Assembly: GCA_002286715.1 (NCBI GenBank)
Contig: NSJX01000027.1
Span: 248,001-312,000 of the forward strand
Direction: 5' to 3'
DNA: 64,000 bases
Source: Dentipellis sp. KUC8613
Taxonomy: Eukaryota > Basidiomycota > Agaricomycetes > Russulales > Hericiaceae
The position numbers were made by a program, and so were the translations under genes. A model generated the notes under the pieces. That model had not been told where the DNA came from and did no database searches. It saw nothing but the letters and a program-made list of their open reading frames with translations. Positions within the stretch are counted from its first letter, which is position 1, and each line of letters begins with the position of its first letter. Below are positions 33,191 to 44,918 of the stretch, piece by piece.

Positions 33191-34058
33191 ATGGTCCGCG
33201 TCTCCGTCCTCGTATGTGATTCCACTTGTCACTATTTGATGACGTGTCTCATTGGTCCTTGTTACAGAATGACTGCCTGGCAAGTCGAAACACATTCTAT
33301 GTGCTGGATGCACCTGCTTACAATGGTTATTATAACAGAACAACATCGTCAACGCCGAGCGCCGCGGCAAGCGCCAGGTCCTCATCCGGCCTTCCTCTAA
33401 GGTCGTTGTCAAGTTCCTCAGCGTCATGCAGCGTCACGGTGAGCATCTCTGTCTTGCTTTCTGATGACTTTACAATCTCCGTTACGCGCCTTCACATCTA
33501 CGACTTCGGAGTGATAACTACGATCGACGAGGTTTTCGCTTCCACCCGCCCCTCGTTTTAACGCTCCGATATATCAACCTGTCTCTTTAACCAAAACAAC
33601 ACTTGTTCGCTTCATTCACGGACCTGGGTTCACAACGGGGACTACATTTTCCTTGACTCACCTCGCGCTTCATATCTTGCTTCTATCTCGCTCATCACGC
33701 GATCGATGCTGACTCGATATCTGCCCATAGGCTACATTGGCGAGTTTGAGATCGTCGACGACCATCGTTCGGGCAAGATCGTTGTTCAGCTCAACGGCCG
33801 CCTGAACAAGACTGGTGTCATCTCGCCGCGCTTCAACGTGCAGGTTCCCCAGATCGAGTCCTGGGTCAACTTGCTCCTCCCCTCGCGTTCGTTCGGCTAC
33901 ATCATCCTGGTGCGTGATCTGCCGCTGCCGTGACACCATATGACGTGCTGACATGTGAAATGGAATTGCGATTGTAGACGACGTCGTCCGGCATCCTCGA
34001 CCACGAGGAGGCGCGTCGCAAGAACGTTGGAGGCAAAATTCTGGGCTACGTGTACTAG
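33191..34058 (+). CDS. RPS22: 40S ribosomal protein uS8 (S22/S15a)
   Basis: This is a small-subunit protein that contacts the central domain of 18S rRNA. The exons are 33191-33211, 33268-33279, 33339-33438, 33731-33909 and 33978-34058, giving exactly the usual 130 residues. Landmarks are [60 protein letters not shown] and the C-terminal GGKILGYVY. Exon 2 has only 12 nt (Asn-Asp-Cys-Leu). Its downstream intron starts with GC (ctg|gcaagt) rather than GT. This is the only choice that restores the invariant NDCLNNIVNA. The third intron (33439-33730, 292 nt) is long for this locus and may hold a regulatory element or small RNA, although I saw no clear C/D or H/ACA signature. Confidence 0.96.
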
Positions 34059-34501
34059 ACGTCCGACGCCTTATGCTACCATTCATGCCGCATGTATGAC
34101 CTGCCCCGCTGGGGAACAAAATACCTGATTATGCCCAGGATCACCACGATGTGTAGCACGGATGTGTTCGGGTGTGTAGCGAATAGATACTGTATTGCGC
34201 ACCATAGATTGGAACGCAAGAGAACAGTCAGAGCATCTGAGCAAGCCACGTCGGTCGCCGTGCCGCCGTCTGGTGCGGCCGAACGCCGACCGGAGCAGTG
34301 CTAGCGTTAGTGTGCCCGGGCGCCGCGGCCGGCCGGACGCGTGTTTTTGTTTATCGTCCGTTGCTCGTTCGGCCCCGGGCTCACCGCCTTGGTCGTCCTC
34401 CGCCTCTTTCCTCAATACCCCCCCTCCTCACCTGGGCCAGCCCTTACGTCTTGCACGATAACATCGACGACGACGACGACGACCACAACGACACCAGCCC
34501 A
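34059..34501 (+). other. Intergenic uS8/DGK1-like
   Basis: This 443 bp region is GC-rich in its right half. It ends in a run encoding only Asp/Thr-like triplet repeats (gacgacgacgacgac, about 34466-34486), which lies in the probable leader of the next gene. Confidence 0.4.
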
Positions 34502-35909
34502 ATGACGCTGCCCGCGAACGACGCCTTCACACTTGCCCTCTCGCACTCGGAATCACCTTCCAGGCGCACCTCTCGTTCTCGTTCCATCACCCGCTCGCCC
34601 TCACCCAAGATAGCCTTCGCCACGTCGTCTTCACACGTGCACCCGCACCCACACCCGCACGCCAACGGCGATGCCAAGCGCCGGCCGGGCGCGCGGCGGC
34701 GGGTGTCCAAGAGCACGGGGGGCGAAGCTGGCAAGGAGGCGCTCGCAGAGATCGACGAGGCGGACGATGCGCTCGAGGTTGAGCAGCGGCTGCTGAACGG
34801 ACACGGGGACGGGACTGCAGGGAAGAAGGACAAGGCAGACTCGGGGGCGGGGAAGAAGGTGGACTGGGAGATTCCCCGCAAGACTCTTCATTCATCTATC
34901 GGTGCGTCGCGTGACGGCACGCCCCCCAACGCTTCCTCCTTCCCCAACTTTATCGTCTCGGATCTCTGACTTCGGGCTTTGCATTACTTATGCAGGGTTC
35001 CTGACGCTCTGGCTGTATACGTCGCATGGCTCGCCGCAGCGTGTCGTCGTGTGCCTCGCGGGCGCGCTGTGCGTTATCGTCCCCGCTGATGCGCTCCGCC
35101 TCTACTCGCCGCGCTTCGCGCGCATGTACGAACGCTTCCTCGGCTTCCTCATGCGCGAGAGCGAAAAGGTATGCGCCACTTCCTTGTCCAGATGTTGTAG
35201 TATCTGCTCATCCAGATCAACGTCGCAGAAAACAACAAACGGGGTGATCTGGTATATCATCGGCGTCCTCTTCGTGTTGACACTCTATCCGCTGGACATC
35301 GCAGTAATGTCCATTATGATGTACGTGTATATCATTACCTTCCCCCAAAGCTGATGCTCACTGTTCTGGACTTTCTTTCGCAGTCTGTCGTGGGCAGATA
35401 CCGCGGCATCCACCTTTGGCCGCCTCTGGGGCAAGCTCACACCCGCGCTCCCGTCGCGTCTCTTCGGGCTACCCCTTGCCCCGCGTAAATCTATGGCAGG
35501 TTTCATCGCGGCTGTCGTGACAGGCTTCGCCATCGCCATCGCGTTCTGGGCGAGCATTGCCGATGGGCGGGTGAGTTACGACTGGACACGGGGTGTCGTG
35601 GGCGAGGGCCGTGACACGAGTGCTGTGGGTGCTGCGGTGCGGGCGTGGCTGCGCGAGGCGGGGTGGCAGCCGGTGCAGGTTGCTGGGTGGGTCGGTCTGG
35701 GGCTTGTTGGTGCCGTGGCTGGCGTTGTGACGGGCATCGCCGAGGCGCTAGGTGCGTTCGCCATCCGCACACGATTTGGTGTGTCGACTGAGGCTGATTT
35801 CATGTTATATATAGACCTCGGGTCACTCGATGACAACTTGACATTGCCCATTATCTCGGGTGGCTGTATCTGGGGCTTCCTCAAGCTGCTTTCCTGGTTC
35901 TCTTCCTAG
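34502..35909 (+). CDS. CTP-dependent diacylglycerol kinase, Dgk1-like
   Basis: Dgk1 in yeast is an ER/nuclear-envelope membrane enzyme that phosphorylates diacylglycerol with CTP to give phosphatidate, opposing the Pah1 phosphatase. The exons are 34502-34901, 34996-35168, 35229-35320 and 35384-35909, giving 396 residues. The first 120 residues are a charged, Ser/Arg-rich cytosolic tail with a His/Pro run. The membrane part carries several hydrophobic segments (VVVCLAGALCVIV, VIWYIIGVLFVLTLY, FIAAVVTGFAIAIAFWASI, VGLGLVGAVAGVVTGI). Residues matching those known to be essential in yeast Dgk1 are present: Arg126-Lys127 in PRKTLHSS, and Asp227 and Gly234 in ADTAASTFG with the same spacing of seven. 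A dolichol kinase (Sec59) or phytol kinase relative is the alternative. Confidence 0.86.
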
Positions 35910-36561
35910 ATTTCACCCTTCTCCTGTACTTTTCCTTTGCAGTAGAGTATATACCACGCTACCATACTTCCTTGCTTACACTCCGACTCCGTTTCTGATT
36001 CACACCTCCTGATGCTTCATCCGCCACCTATTTATCCCCTGTCCCTCCATTGCCAGTCTGCCTTACCTTTCATCCGGATCCTTGGGATACAGATATGAAT
36101 GATGTTGAATATTCAATGCCTGCTTTGCTGCATGCATGTGGCATTGCCATGAAAGTTATGAATACACCCTAACTACTAGTTTACATTTATTGTCCCTGCC
36201 TGTCTCATTATCCTTCTCCTTCTCTCTTTCATCTACCTCTCAGCTACCTGCTAGGGTTGGCATTAAACCTGTTTGCATGATTGTGATATGATAGCTGCAG
36301 CTATAGCTTGGGTTGAATTGAAGTTCTGATATTGTTTATAATATTTTGCTGCATGTGTGATATAGTAAATACCGTACCCATGTGTATACATACATTTATA
36401 TCAGCTGGACACTTTTTCAGTTGACTTATTGATTGTACTACATATATGCATGGTAGGTAACAAGAACAAACCAACAAACACAAGATTGATCAGTTAGGGT
36501 ACAGAACATTGTTGAAAATATGGTTCCTCTATATTAGAAGATGTCAGTCTGGTCTGCATAC
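35910..36561. other. Convergent A+T-rich region, DGK1-like/NLR3
   Basis: The composition changes sharply from GC-rich to A+T-rich at about 36080, where the NLR3 side begins. Only short frames occur. It should hold the 3' UTRs of both genes. Confidence 0.45.
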
Positions 36562-39500
36562 TTACTCAACAAAGCTGAAATGGTTTGGACATACCTGTAT
36601 CTTCTGTTGTTGGGCACCATATCTTTGCAGTAGCTCAATCATCTCTTGATTATGACCTGCAGCCTTAATTGCATTGCCATAATATTTAGCTTGTACAGCA
36701 ATATCAGCCCCCTCCTTGAGCAGAATTTCAGCAACAGATAGGTGGCCCATAGATGATGCAGCTATGAGAGCAGTCCTATGGTGACCAGTTGGTGCATTCA
36801 CATCAGCCCCCTTCTCAAGCAGAAGCTCAACAAGAGATGTGTAGCCTCCAGATGATGCAGCTATAAGAGCAGTTTCATAAAAAGCAGCTATGAGAGCAGC
36901 TCCATGATAACCAGCTTGTGCATTCACATCAGCCCCCTTCTCAAGCAGAATCTCAGCAAGAGATGTGTGGCCCCTAGATGATGCAACTATAAGAGCAGTT
37001 CCATGAGCACCAGCTTGTGCATTCACATCAGCTCCCTTCTCAAGCAGAATATTAACAAGTGATGTGTGGCCTTTACATGATGCAGCTATCAGAGCAGTTC
37101 CATGAGCACCAGCTTGTGCATTCACATCAGCTCCCTTCTCAAGAAGAATCTCAGCAAGTGATGTGTAGCCACTATATGATGCAGCTATGAGAGCAGTTCC
37201 ATAGGCACGAGGTTCTGCATTAACATCAGCCCCCTTCTCAAGCAGAATATTAACAAGTGATGTGTGGCCTTTACATGATGCAGCTATCAGAGCAGTTCCA
37301 TAGTCACCAGCTTGTGCATTCACATCAGCTCCCTTCCCAAGAAGAATCTCAACAAGTGATGTGTGGCCACCACATGATGCAGCTATGAGAGCAGTTCCAC
37401 AGTCATCAGCATTGTCAACAACCTTACTCCCAAAAACACTCTCAAGAAAAGATGTGTAGTCTCCACATATAAATCCAAGACCAGCTCCATAGCGAGTAGC
37501 TTGTGCATTCACATCAGCCCCCTTCTCAAGCAGCTTCTCAACAAGAGATGTGTCACCTCTATATGATGCAGTTATGAGAGCATCTCTATAGTAAACAATT
37601 TGTGTATCAACGACAGCCCCCTTCTCAAGCAGAAATTCAGCAAGAGATTTGTGACCTCTAAGTAGTGCAGCTATGAGAGCAGTTCTATGGTGACCAGTTT
37701 GTGCATTCACATCAGCCCCCTTCTCAAGCAGAAGCTCAACAAGAGATGTGTAGCCTCCAGATGATGCAGCTATAAGAGCAGTTCTATCAAAATTAGCTTG
37801 TGCATTGGTATCAGCTCCCTTCTCAAGAAGAATCTCAGCAAGTGACATGTGGCCCCTCTGTGATGCAGCTATGAGAGCAGTTCCATAATGACCAGATTGT
37901 GCATTCACATCAGCCCCCTTCTCAAGCAGAAGCTCAACAAGAGATGTGTAGCCTCCAGATGATGCAGCTATAAGAGCAGTTCCATAAAAATTAGCTTGTG
38001 CATTGGTATCAGCTCCCTTCTCAAGAAGAATCTCAGCAAGTGACATGTGGCCTGCAGATGATGCAGCTATCAAAGCAGTTTCAGAGTCACCAGCTTGTGC
38101 ATTCACATCAGCTCCTTTCTTAAGAAGAATCTCAACAAGTGATGTGTGGCCTGCAGATGATGCAGCTATCAGAGCAGTTCCATAGTCACCACTGGCAGCT
38201 TGTGCATTCACATCAGCTCCTTTCTCAAGAAGGATCTCAACAAGTGATGTGTGGCCACTCCATGATGCAGCTATCAGAGCAGTTCCATAGTCACCAGCTT
38301 GTGCACTGACATCAGCCCCTTTCTCAAGCATGATCTCAACAAGAGTTGTGCAACCTCTATATGATGCAGCTATAAGAGCATTTCCATAGTAACCAGCTTG
38401 GGTGCTGGCATCAGCCCCCTTCTCAAGCAAACACTTGACCATCTGGATGTCTTCCATGTCAAAAGCTCTTGTTAGTGGTGTTTCATGACAAAGCAGTGTA
38501 TTGATATCAAGTGCATGATCAATCAGCCATTGAAATGAGCCTTTGCTCTTATTTGCTATTGCAGCATGTAAAGCACAATCTATGTCTGACTCATCTATGA
38601 TTTCATTGACATGCAAAAAATTTAAGATGTCTGGTCTATCTATGACACTCATGCACCAGGCTGGAGAATGTGAACCAACATCTGTAATACTACCAAGAAT
38701 GCTACAGATATCATGACCTATTGCATATGGTTTCTCTTCTTTGTAGAATCTGAGAATGTAGCTGTGTAATCTATCTTCTGCACCTATTACTGCCCATTGA
38801 ACATGTCTCAGAATATAATCTCTGATATAAGGTATTATCTCTGCTGTATTGACAGTATCACTGTCTTTTTTGACTACAGTATGATTTGTCCTGGGCTGTA
38901 GCAAGAACCACAGACAGCTCTTAGCAATCATAGTATGAGATGATGATAGATCAGTATGATAATATTCTTTTGTAACAACATCAGAAATAATATATTCCTT
39001 GACAGAAAAGTGGCAGAACTTTATGACACCATCTGATACAATGACCAGACTTGAGATGGGTTCTAGCATGCTATGAAGATATAAAGGCAAAAAATGACAA
39101 GCTCTTTCAGAGTGGATCTCGTCAAAGGATAGCTTTACTGCTGCATAAAGCTCATTGCTTGTGAGAGGTCTTATAGCAAAGGCAATCCAGCTCAGCATCA
39201 GATGCAATACTTCTGTATCTTTACAGTTTTCTTTGCTCAATATCCTTGCATATGTTTCCTCTAATGTTGGAGGCAAATTGTGAAGAGCTTTTCTCAATCC
39301 AGGTATTCCACAGTATTTCTTTAGTTCTTTTAATTGGCATTCTACCCAGAGAAACCTAAAGTGGCATTTAGCATGTCAATTACAAAAATCCCATGGCTCT
39401 ACTTACATTCCATTTGCTTTGGTGAGTAAGACATCTCTTATCTCCTGCTTGATATTGTCACTACATTTTCTGAAATGTCTTTCTTGCTGAAGTACAGTAG

Positions 39501-41230
39501 ACAGATATGCTTCAATGTCTTTGTGTATCAATGTGTCACCCAGATTGACGACATGAGTATTATATGTGTCCAAGCACTCTTGAATATCAGCTTCATTGCG
39601 ACTAGTAATCAGAAAATGCACAGAATTTTGAGCATTCAGCATTGCAACAAAGGAGTGCAGATGTCTATCCCTGTCATCTTTGTGACATTCATCCAGAGCA
39701 TCAAGAACAATATAGGCAGCATCAAAGTGCTTCAAGACATTTCCAAGAGTAATCTGTAAATCATGAAGGCTAGGCTGCCTACAACCATTGCTATGCTTGG
39801 TATAGAATTTCTTCAATGCAGCAGAAGCTTCAAGACTCTGAGAAGAGAGTTGCTCAAGAAGAGATCGAAGCAAGCCATCAAAGTTCTGCTTTGATACATT
39901 CTTGAAATCAAAGTAGAAGAAAGCCAGAGCACAAGATTTCCTAGACTCAGTATACACGAGCAGCATTTTGATAATGGTTGAACTATTATCACTCAGCTGA
40001 GAGGGAAACCATGGAAAAGCTCAAAGGACTTACCAAAGGACACTTTTGCCACCACCAGCTGAAGTGATACATTAGTCTCAGAATCATGAAAATGTAATTG
40101 ATTAGACTCACGCATTCCATACAACCACAAAGAAGAATGAGATCCACCTAGCCACTTCACAAATCTCTGATCCTGGAAAATCCATTGTCCAGTACCCTGG
40201 TCATGAAGTTTTTCATATGCTGCATTGTGATTAATCCAAGGATCAGGAGCAGCAAGCCAAGAGTGGTATTTGTGAAGCTCTGCATCCTCTTAAAACCATA
40301 TGTTAGTTTGATTCAAGATCAGATAAACAGCAATATACTTTGAGTGCTTTCAAGTCTCCTCTCTATATCACTCACTCCCTCGTTCACATGCTTCACCCCT
40401 TCATTTATCTCCCTCACTCCTAAATTCACCTCCCTCATGTCTTGTAATATGACTGCCTGGACAGCCAGACCTTCATCCTTTGTGAGATGATCAAGCTTTG
40501 CCAATGCATCCTGTACATCACTATTCCTTGTGAAGACACCCCGGATGAAATGTTCTGCATTTATGGTGATGAACAATGCATGCATACAAAACCATGAATG
40601 ACATACTGAAATTGCCTCTCTTCATATCCTTAGTGATTATCCCAATGGCCAAAAGTAGATGAGCAAGTATGTTCACGATCTTCCGCCGCAAGTCACCAGA
40701 GATATTGCTGTCATGGTTGACATAGGCACGGCAGCGGAGAAGAAAGCTCTGCATCTGTTCAAAGATGTCAATGATGGCATCATAGTGGGCCTTGACATTG
40801 TGAGTGGCCTGCGTCTGCATCAGCGAGCTTATCCTATTGATAGATGGCAAAGCATACATCGACTAGTAGCTTGACAGCAACGAATATGGCCTTTGCTGGC
40901 AGGAATACCTATCAGGACATGAGTGGGCTGCATCAGCTTCATCGACAAGCAGAACGTTTGACTCACGACTGCCACGCCCTCGCCAGCAGCACTCGCAAGC
41001 GTCCCAACTACGTCCAGTACAGGCCCCAGAGCTCCTTTGATCTTTGCCCCCCGCTTCCGATACTCCACAAATTTCTTCTGTTTGTCATCTATAGCCTTCA
41101 AAAGCTCTTCCGCGCTGGAAAAGTTCGCAGAATTACGGGATGCAGAGGCAGTCTTCAGATTATTCTTCGTCTCTTCCTCATATTGCTTCATTGCAGCCTT
41201 CCAGATCTCAGAAAGCGGGTCGTCGGCCAT
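36562..41230 (-). CDS. NLR3: Goodbye-NACHT-ankyrin STAND protein
   Basis: This third NLR paralog is on the opposite strand. The minus-strand exons are 41230-40967, 40908-40858, 40808-40607, 40554-40339, 40288-40112, 40058-40034, 39982-39407 and 39355-36562, giving 1434 residues. The Goodbye-type domain opens with PLSEIWKAAMKQYEEETKNN and AGEGVAV. The linker shows heptads (VREINEGVKHVNEGVSDIE). Walker A is GMPGGGKSVL (Lys308), Walker B IVLDALDECHKDDRD, and the sensor FLITSRNEAD. About 18 ankyrin units follow, including one degenerate unit (GAGLGFICGDYTSFLESVF) and one truncated unit (GAALIAAF). The last 13 residues after GAQQQKIQ have no counterpart in NLR1 or NLR2. A donor-like gtatgt lies at that point, so the true C-terminus could differ. 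Confidence 0.86.
36610..38395 (-). repeat. NLR3 ankyrin array with higher-order duplications
   Basis: The array has about 18 units of mostly 33 codons (GTALIAASxxGHTSLVEILLEKGADVNAQAG). A two-unit block (MSLAEILLEKGADTNAQANF plus a GGYTSLVELL unit) is repeated in tandem. A CKGHTSLVNILL unit occurs twice, separated by one SLAEILLEKG unit. Between about 36870 and 36905 a unit is cut after nine residues and a GGYTSLVELL unit restarts. Confidence 0.9.
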
Positions 41231-42599
41231 TTGGAAGTGTTCGGATTGCTCGATGTCGTGCGATAGCTTGTAGACTTGGTGGGAGAAGGAAGGACGACGC
41301 TGGCCTCAAGGCTTGCGTGTGCAAACGGGCGTCTGGCTGAGGCTGTCCTACTCGGACCACGCCTTCGTGCGCTCTCCCTCCATCCGGCCAAACGCCCACG
41401 AACTCGGAAGCCTGGCGGTCTTGAGTTCTCGCCCTTGTCATAGATAAGTTAATATTAGTATGCAGGCAATACGCATGATAACGGAACCAGAGCGGCCGAC
41501 CTGCTAGGCGTCTCGCTCGCAGTTCGCCTTGAAACTCCTATCGAGGCGCATACATCTGGTGAGCGCAAGACCATCTATGTAACTCGGTGCTAACAATGAA
41601 TGGGGAGGCCGCGGAAGATACGAACATTATTGCAGGATCCGCGACATCGGAGTTGCAGCTCAGTTGGATCGTTGGGAGACGCAGCAGTTCTGAACGGCGT
41701 AATGCGCATTTTGGTTCACTATTAGGGGCGCTTAGCCCTTCTCTTCACACCAGGCAGCAGTCTATATGCTAAAGAGACGCTTAAAAGACGTCAGCAAAGC
41801 TCAATGTTGCGAGACTGCGGACGACTCACAGGGATTGAAAAGACGTGGACCAACAGGAACCGAAAAGGCCCGAGAACACAGGAGGTCGGCAGACGCGAGA
41901 CTTCGATTGGTAGCGAGACTACGGCCAATTTGCTGAAGGGATGTTTTTCGCAGATATGCACAGTGTGTGGTCTCAGGAGGTGGGAAGAGGCCGGTAAGCA
42001 TCTACAAGTTCACTCGCGCTCCCGCGGCCCACCTCAGTGGACTACTTACATACCAGCTCGCGTCGTATAGACAATTGACGGCAGGTACAGCCGTTTACTA
42101 ATCGATAGGCCTTTCGTGGCAGAATCTGGTACATTAGAGCGGACTTTCAAGAGATGTTCTGAGTTGCAATCTCGCAGCATGCAGCCACAGCCAGCCACAT
42201 GCGAAGGGGAAAGCAGTGCTCTGGCATGTCGGCAACCGTGATCTCCGACATTCTCCGCCTCCAGAACGCTCTTCACCATCTGTATGGAATTATTTTTGGA
42301 AACGGCCTATCGATTAGTAAACAGCTGTAACTGCATCGCATCTTCAATCTCGCCAGGTCGGATGATAAATGGGTTACAACGCAGTAAGAGGAAAGCATAC
42401 ATGTAAAATCCGAATCGCATTATAGAATTTAAATAAGCACTACCGTACCATCATGAACCTCGTCTACCTGCAAAGACGATCACAAGCACATATCAAAACA
42501 ACACAAAAGAGGCTGCAGAAAGGCCGACTCGATGTCGACAGTATATCACAGATGGCAGCAAACTTGCTCTCGACGCCCCACCAGCATGTAATTTACACC
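41231..42599. other. 5' flank of NLR3 and gene-free interval
   Basis: The part next to NLR3 (41231-41430) resembles the NLR1 and NLR2 flanks. The rest (to 42599) holds only short frames on both strands and nothing I recognise. The right end should be the 3' UTR of the next minus-strand gene. Confidence 0.45.
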
Positions 42600-44235
42600 T
42601 CACATCCCCACCCCACCCATCCCCATCCCTGCCCCCGCCGGCGGCTTCCCCGCAACCCCGACACCAACGCCAACACCGACGCCCATCCCCAGCCTGCGCC
42701 ACCCACCCCCACCCCCACTCACCGACGCATGCGAGCTCCAGAACGAGTCGTACGTGAGCGGTGCGCCTACCCCGCCCATACCCATGCCCAGATTTCCCAT
42801 AGCCGGGCCCATGCCCGTGGTACTTGGATTTGGCTTGCCTGTGTTCAGGTTCAGTGAGGACTGGGGCGCTGCGGCGGGCGCGATGGGGATGTCGAAGGTC
42901 TTAGATCCAGATGAGGGTGGGCGGGAGCTTGGGGCGGCGGAGGCAGACGTGGTCGGATTCGCGTTCGCGTTTGCATTTGCAGCTGCAGGGCCGGTGGTGC
43001 TAGAGCCGGGGTATGAAGGAGTCCCGACGCCTGCTGTGCTATAGGATGAACTTGGGGAATACGCTGGAGGAGAGGGAGCGAGAGACGAAGACGCATTAGG
43101 CGCTGACGGGCCGGGGACCTCCTGCTGCGCGTACCCAGACGGCCCAGGGGCAAATGGCGACGGTGCCGTAGGCGGCGGGGGCGCGAACGGCGAAGGCGAG
43201 AGTGCGTTACTCAACGCCGACGCCGATGCTGCATAAACAGCCTCGGAGCCCGTGAACGACGAAGTGAAGAAAGATCCTGATGCGGAAGAGAACGACCGTG
43301 GCTGCGCCTGTGCGTGAGTTTGTGATTGCAGCTGTGGTTGCGAATGTGCTTGTGGGGGCGCGAAGGGAGACATCATCACCGTGCCGGTGCCCTGGTCCGT
43401 CGCGCCCGACGTCGATGACGATGTGGCGAGAGACGTCCGCCTGGCATGCGTATCGTCAGACGTGCCTGTGGACAAGACCGTCGGAGTAGGAGACGGGATA
43501 TCTCGAGGTGGGCCCATACTTCCTTCCGGCGGTGACTGCGACTGCGTTTCTACCGGACCTGCAGCTGCTGCCTGAGATGCAGAGGTACTCTGCGAATCAT
43601 TTTGCCGCGGTATGGACGAAGGCGCAGGCCCTGGATCTGTCTGCATGGGCGACGGCAGCGAGGGTGGCGCCGGCTCACTCTTTCCCGGGAACATGTTCAC
43701 GTCTAATACTTGACTCTGCAGGGGAGATGCGCCGCTTGAATTTTGCACAGGTAATGAAGAGGGCGCGGAATTGGAGCTTGGATGGAGCGAGGTGGTGGCG
43801 AAGAGAGGGGATGGGACGGACTGATTGGTTTTGTAGGGGCGCGAGACCCGCGGCTTGCCTTTATGCGCGGAGTGGTGGAAGTACAGGTTCTCGACTTCGT
43901 TGAGATTCTGGCGTTGCTGCGATCGCATCTCATTTATTTTCTGGACTGAGTTCATCGAAGAAGGTACCCACCCAGCCGTGCTCAACTTTGAGACGAGCAT
44001 ATTGGAGGCGCATCTGGAGCTGTTTGCACATCTGTATGACACATTCAGCCAGTCACAGTTGAAACCATTAGCATGAATGGAGAGAATATGTGTAAAAAAA
44101 ATTAAATAAGCATTCTCATTTCACAACAAGGAGACAACGCACATGAGCTGCCTTTGCCTTTTCGACGGTGGCCTTTTTGCGCTTATCGTCACCGCTCGCA
44201 GGCACACCATTACCTGAAGTCGTTGTGTTCACCAT
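42600..44235 (-). CDS. Low-complexity protein with conserved N-terminal helix, unknown function
   Basis: I do not recognise the function. The minus-strand exons are 44235-44143, 44031-43972 and 43916-42600, giving 489 residues. The first 70 residues are ordered: a Lys-rich start (DDKRKKATVEKAKAAH), then MCKQLQMRLQYARLKVEHGW and QNLNEVENLYFHHS, which looks like an amphipathic helix pair and joins cleanly across two introns. The remaining 400 residues are Pro/Ser/Ala/Gln-rich, without predicted fold, and include an Asn-Ala run and a Gly-Val run near the end. A transcription- or chromatin-associated role would fit such architecture but is only a guess. The C-terminus is uncertain, because a gtgagtggggg donor-like site occurs at SSHAS about 40 residues before the stop. 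Confidence 0.6.
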
Positions 44236-44918
44236 ATCTAGTGACAAACTTGCATAAAATTGGACCAAGGGCGGAGAGTAGGGATGCAGACAGGGGGGCG
44301 ACAGGTGATGTCCGCTGCGAGACGAGGACGAGGTGTGGCTGCACGGTAAGCGCCCGACGCGAAGTTTCTACGTGTTGGGGTCACGTGGGATTTGACTAAC
44401 GCGCGCGTACTCAGCAGTGTCAGCCTCTGGCCCTCGATTCCGAGCCTCTCACTCGACCGCAGAGGGTTTGCGTTTAGGAGAGAAGACACGATGCGTGAAT
44501 ATAGGGATGATACAGCATTAGGGACATTTACACGAGCGTACGCCTACATATGTGGATGGGGGTAATGGAAGTGGTAGAAAAACAACAGGAACGAATTCAG
44601 TTGCGGCCATAGTCCTGTAGATGAGCTAAAAGAATGCACAGAAGAAACAAAGGGGATATAATCCTACATCCCAGCGAACCACGTCAGCACGCAATTCTGA
44701 AATAAGTGAATAGGGAACAGGTGACACACCAGGAAGAAAGGCGAGCGATCCAGACGAGACCGAATACCCGAAGTTTTGACGTCGGAAAACCCAGATACCA
44801 CAACCCCATCTGCCCTACCAGATTCCCTGTATGCGAGATAAACGAGCCAGAGACGATACCGTGCGAGACCCAGCAGATCGATCAAGTGTCCGCGAAGTTG
44901 AGGACGCCTGATGCGATG
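44236..44918. other. Intergenic, promoter of the orphan gene and RAD6 3' UTR
   Basis: This 683 bp stretch contains no supported gene. Both neighbours are on the minus strand, so it should hold the promoter of the orphan gene on the left and the RAD6 3' UTR on the right. Confidence 0.45.
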
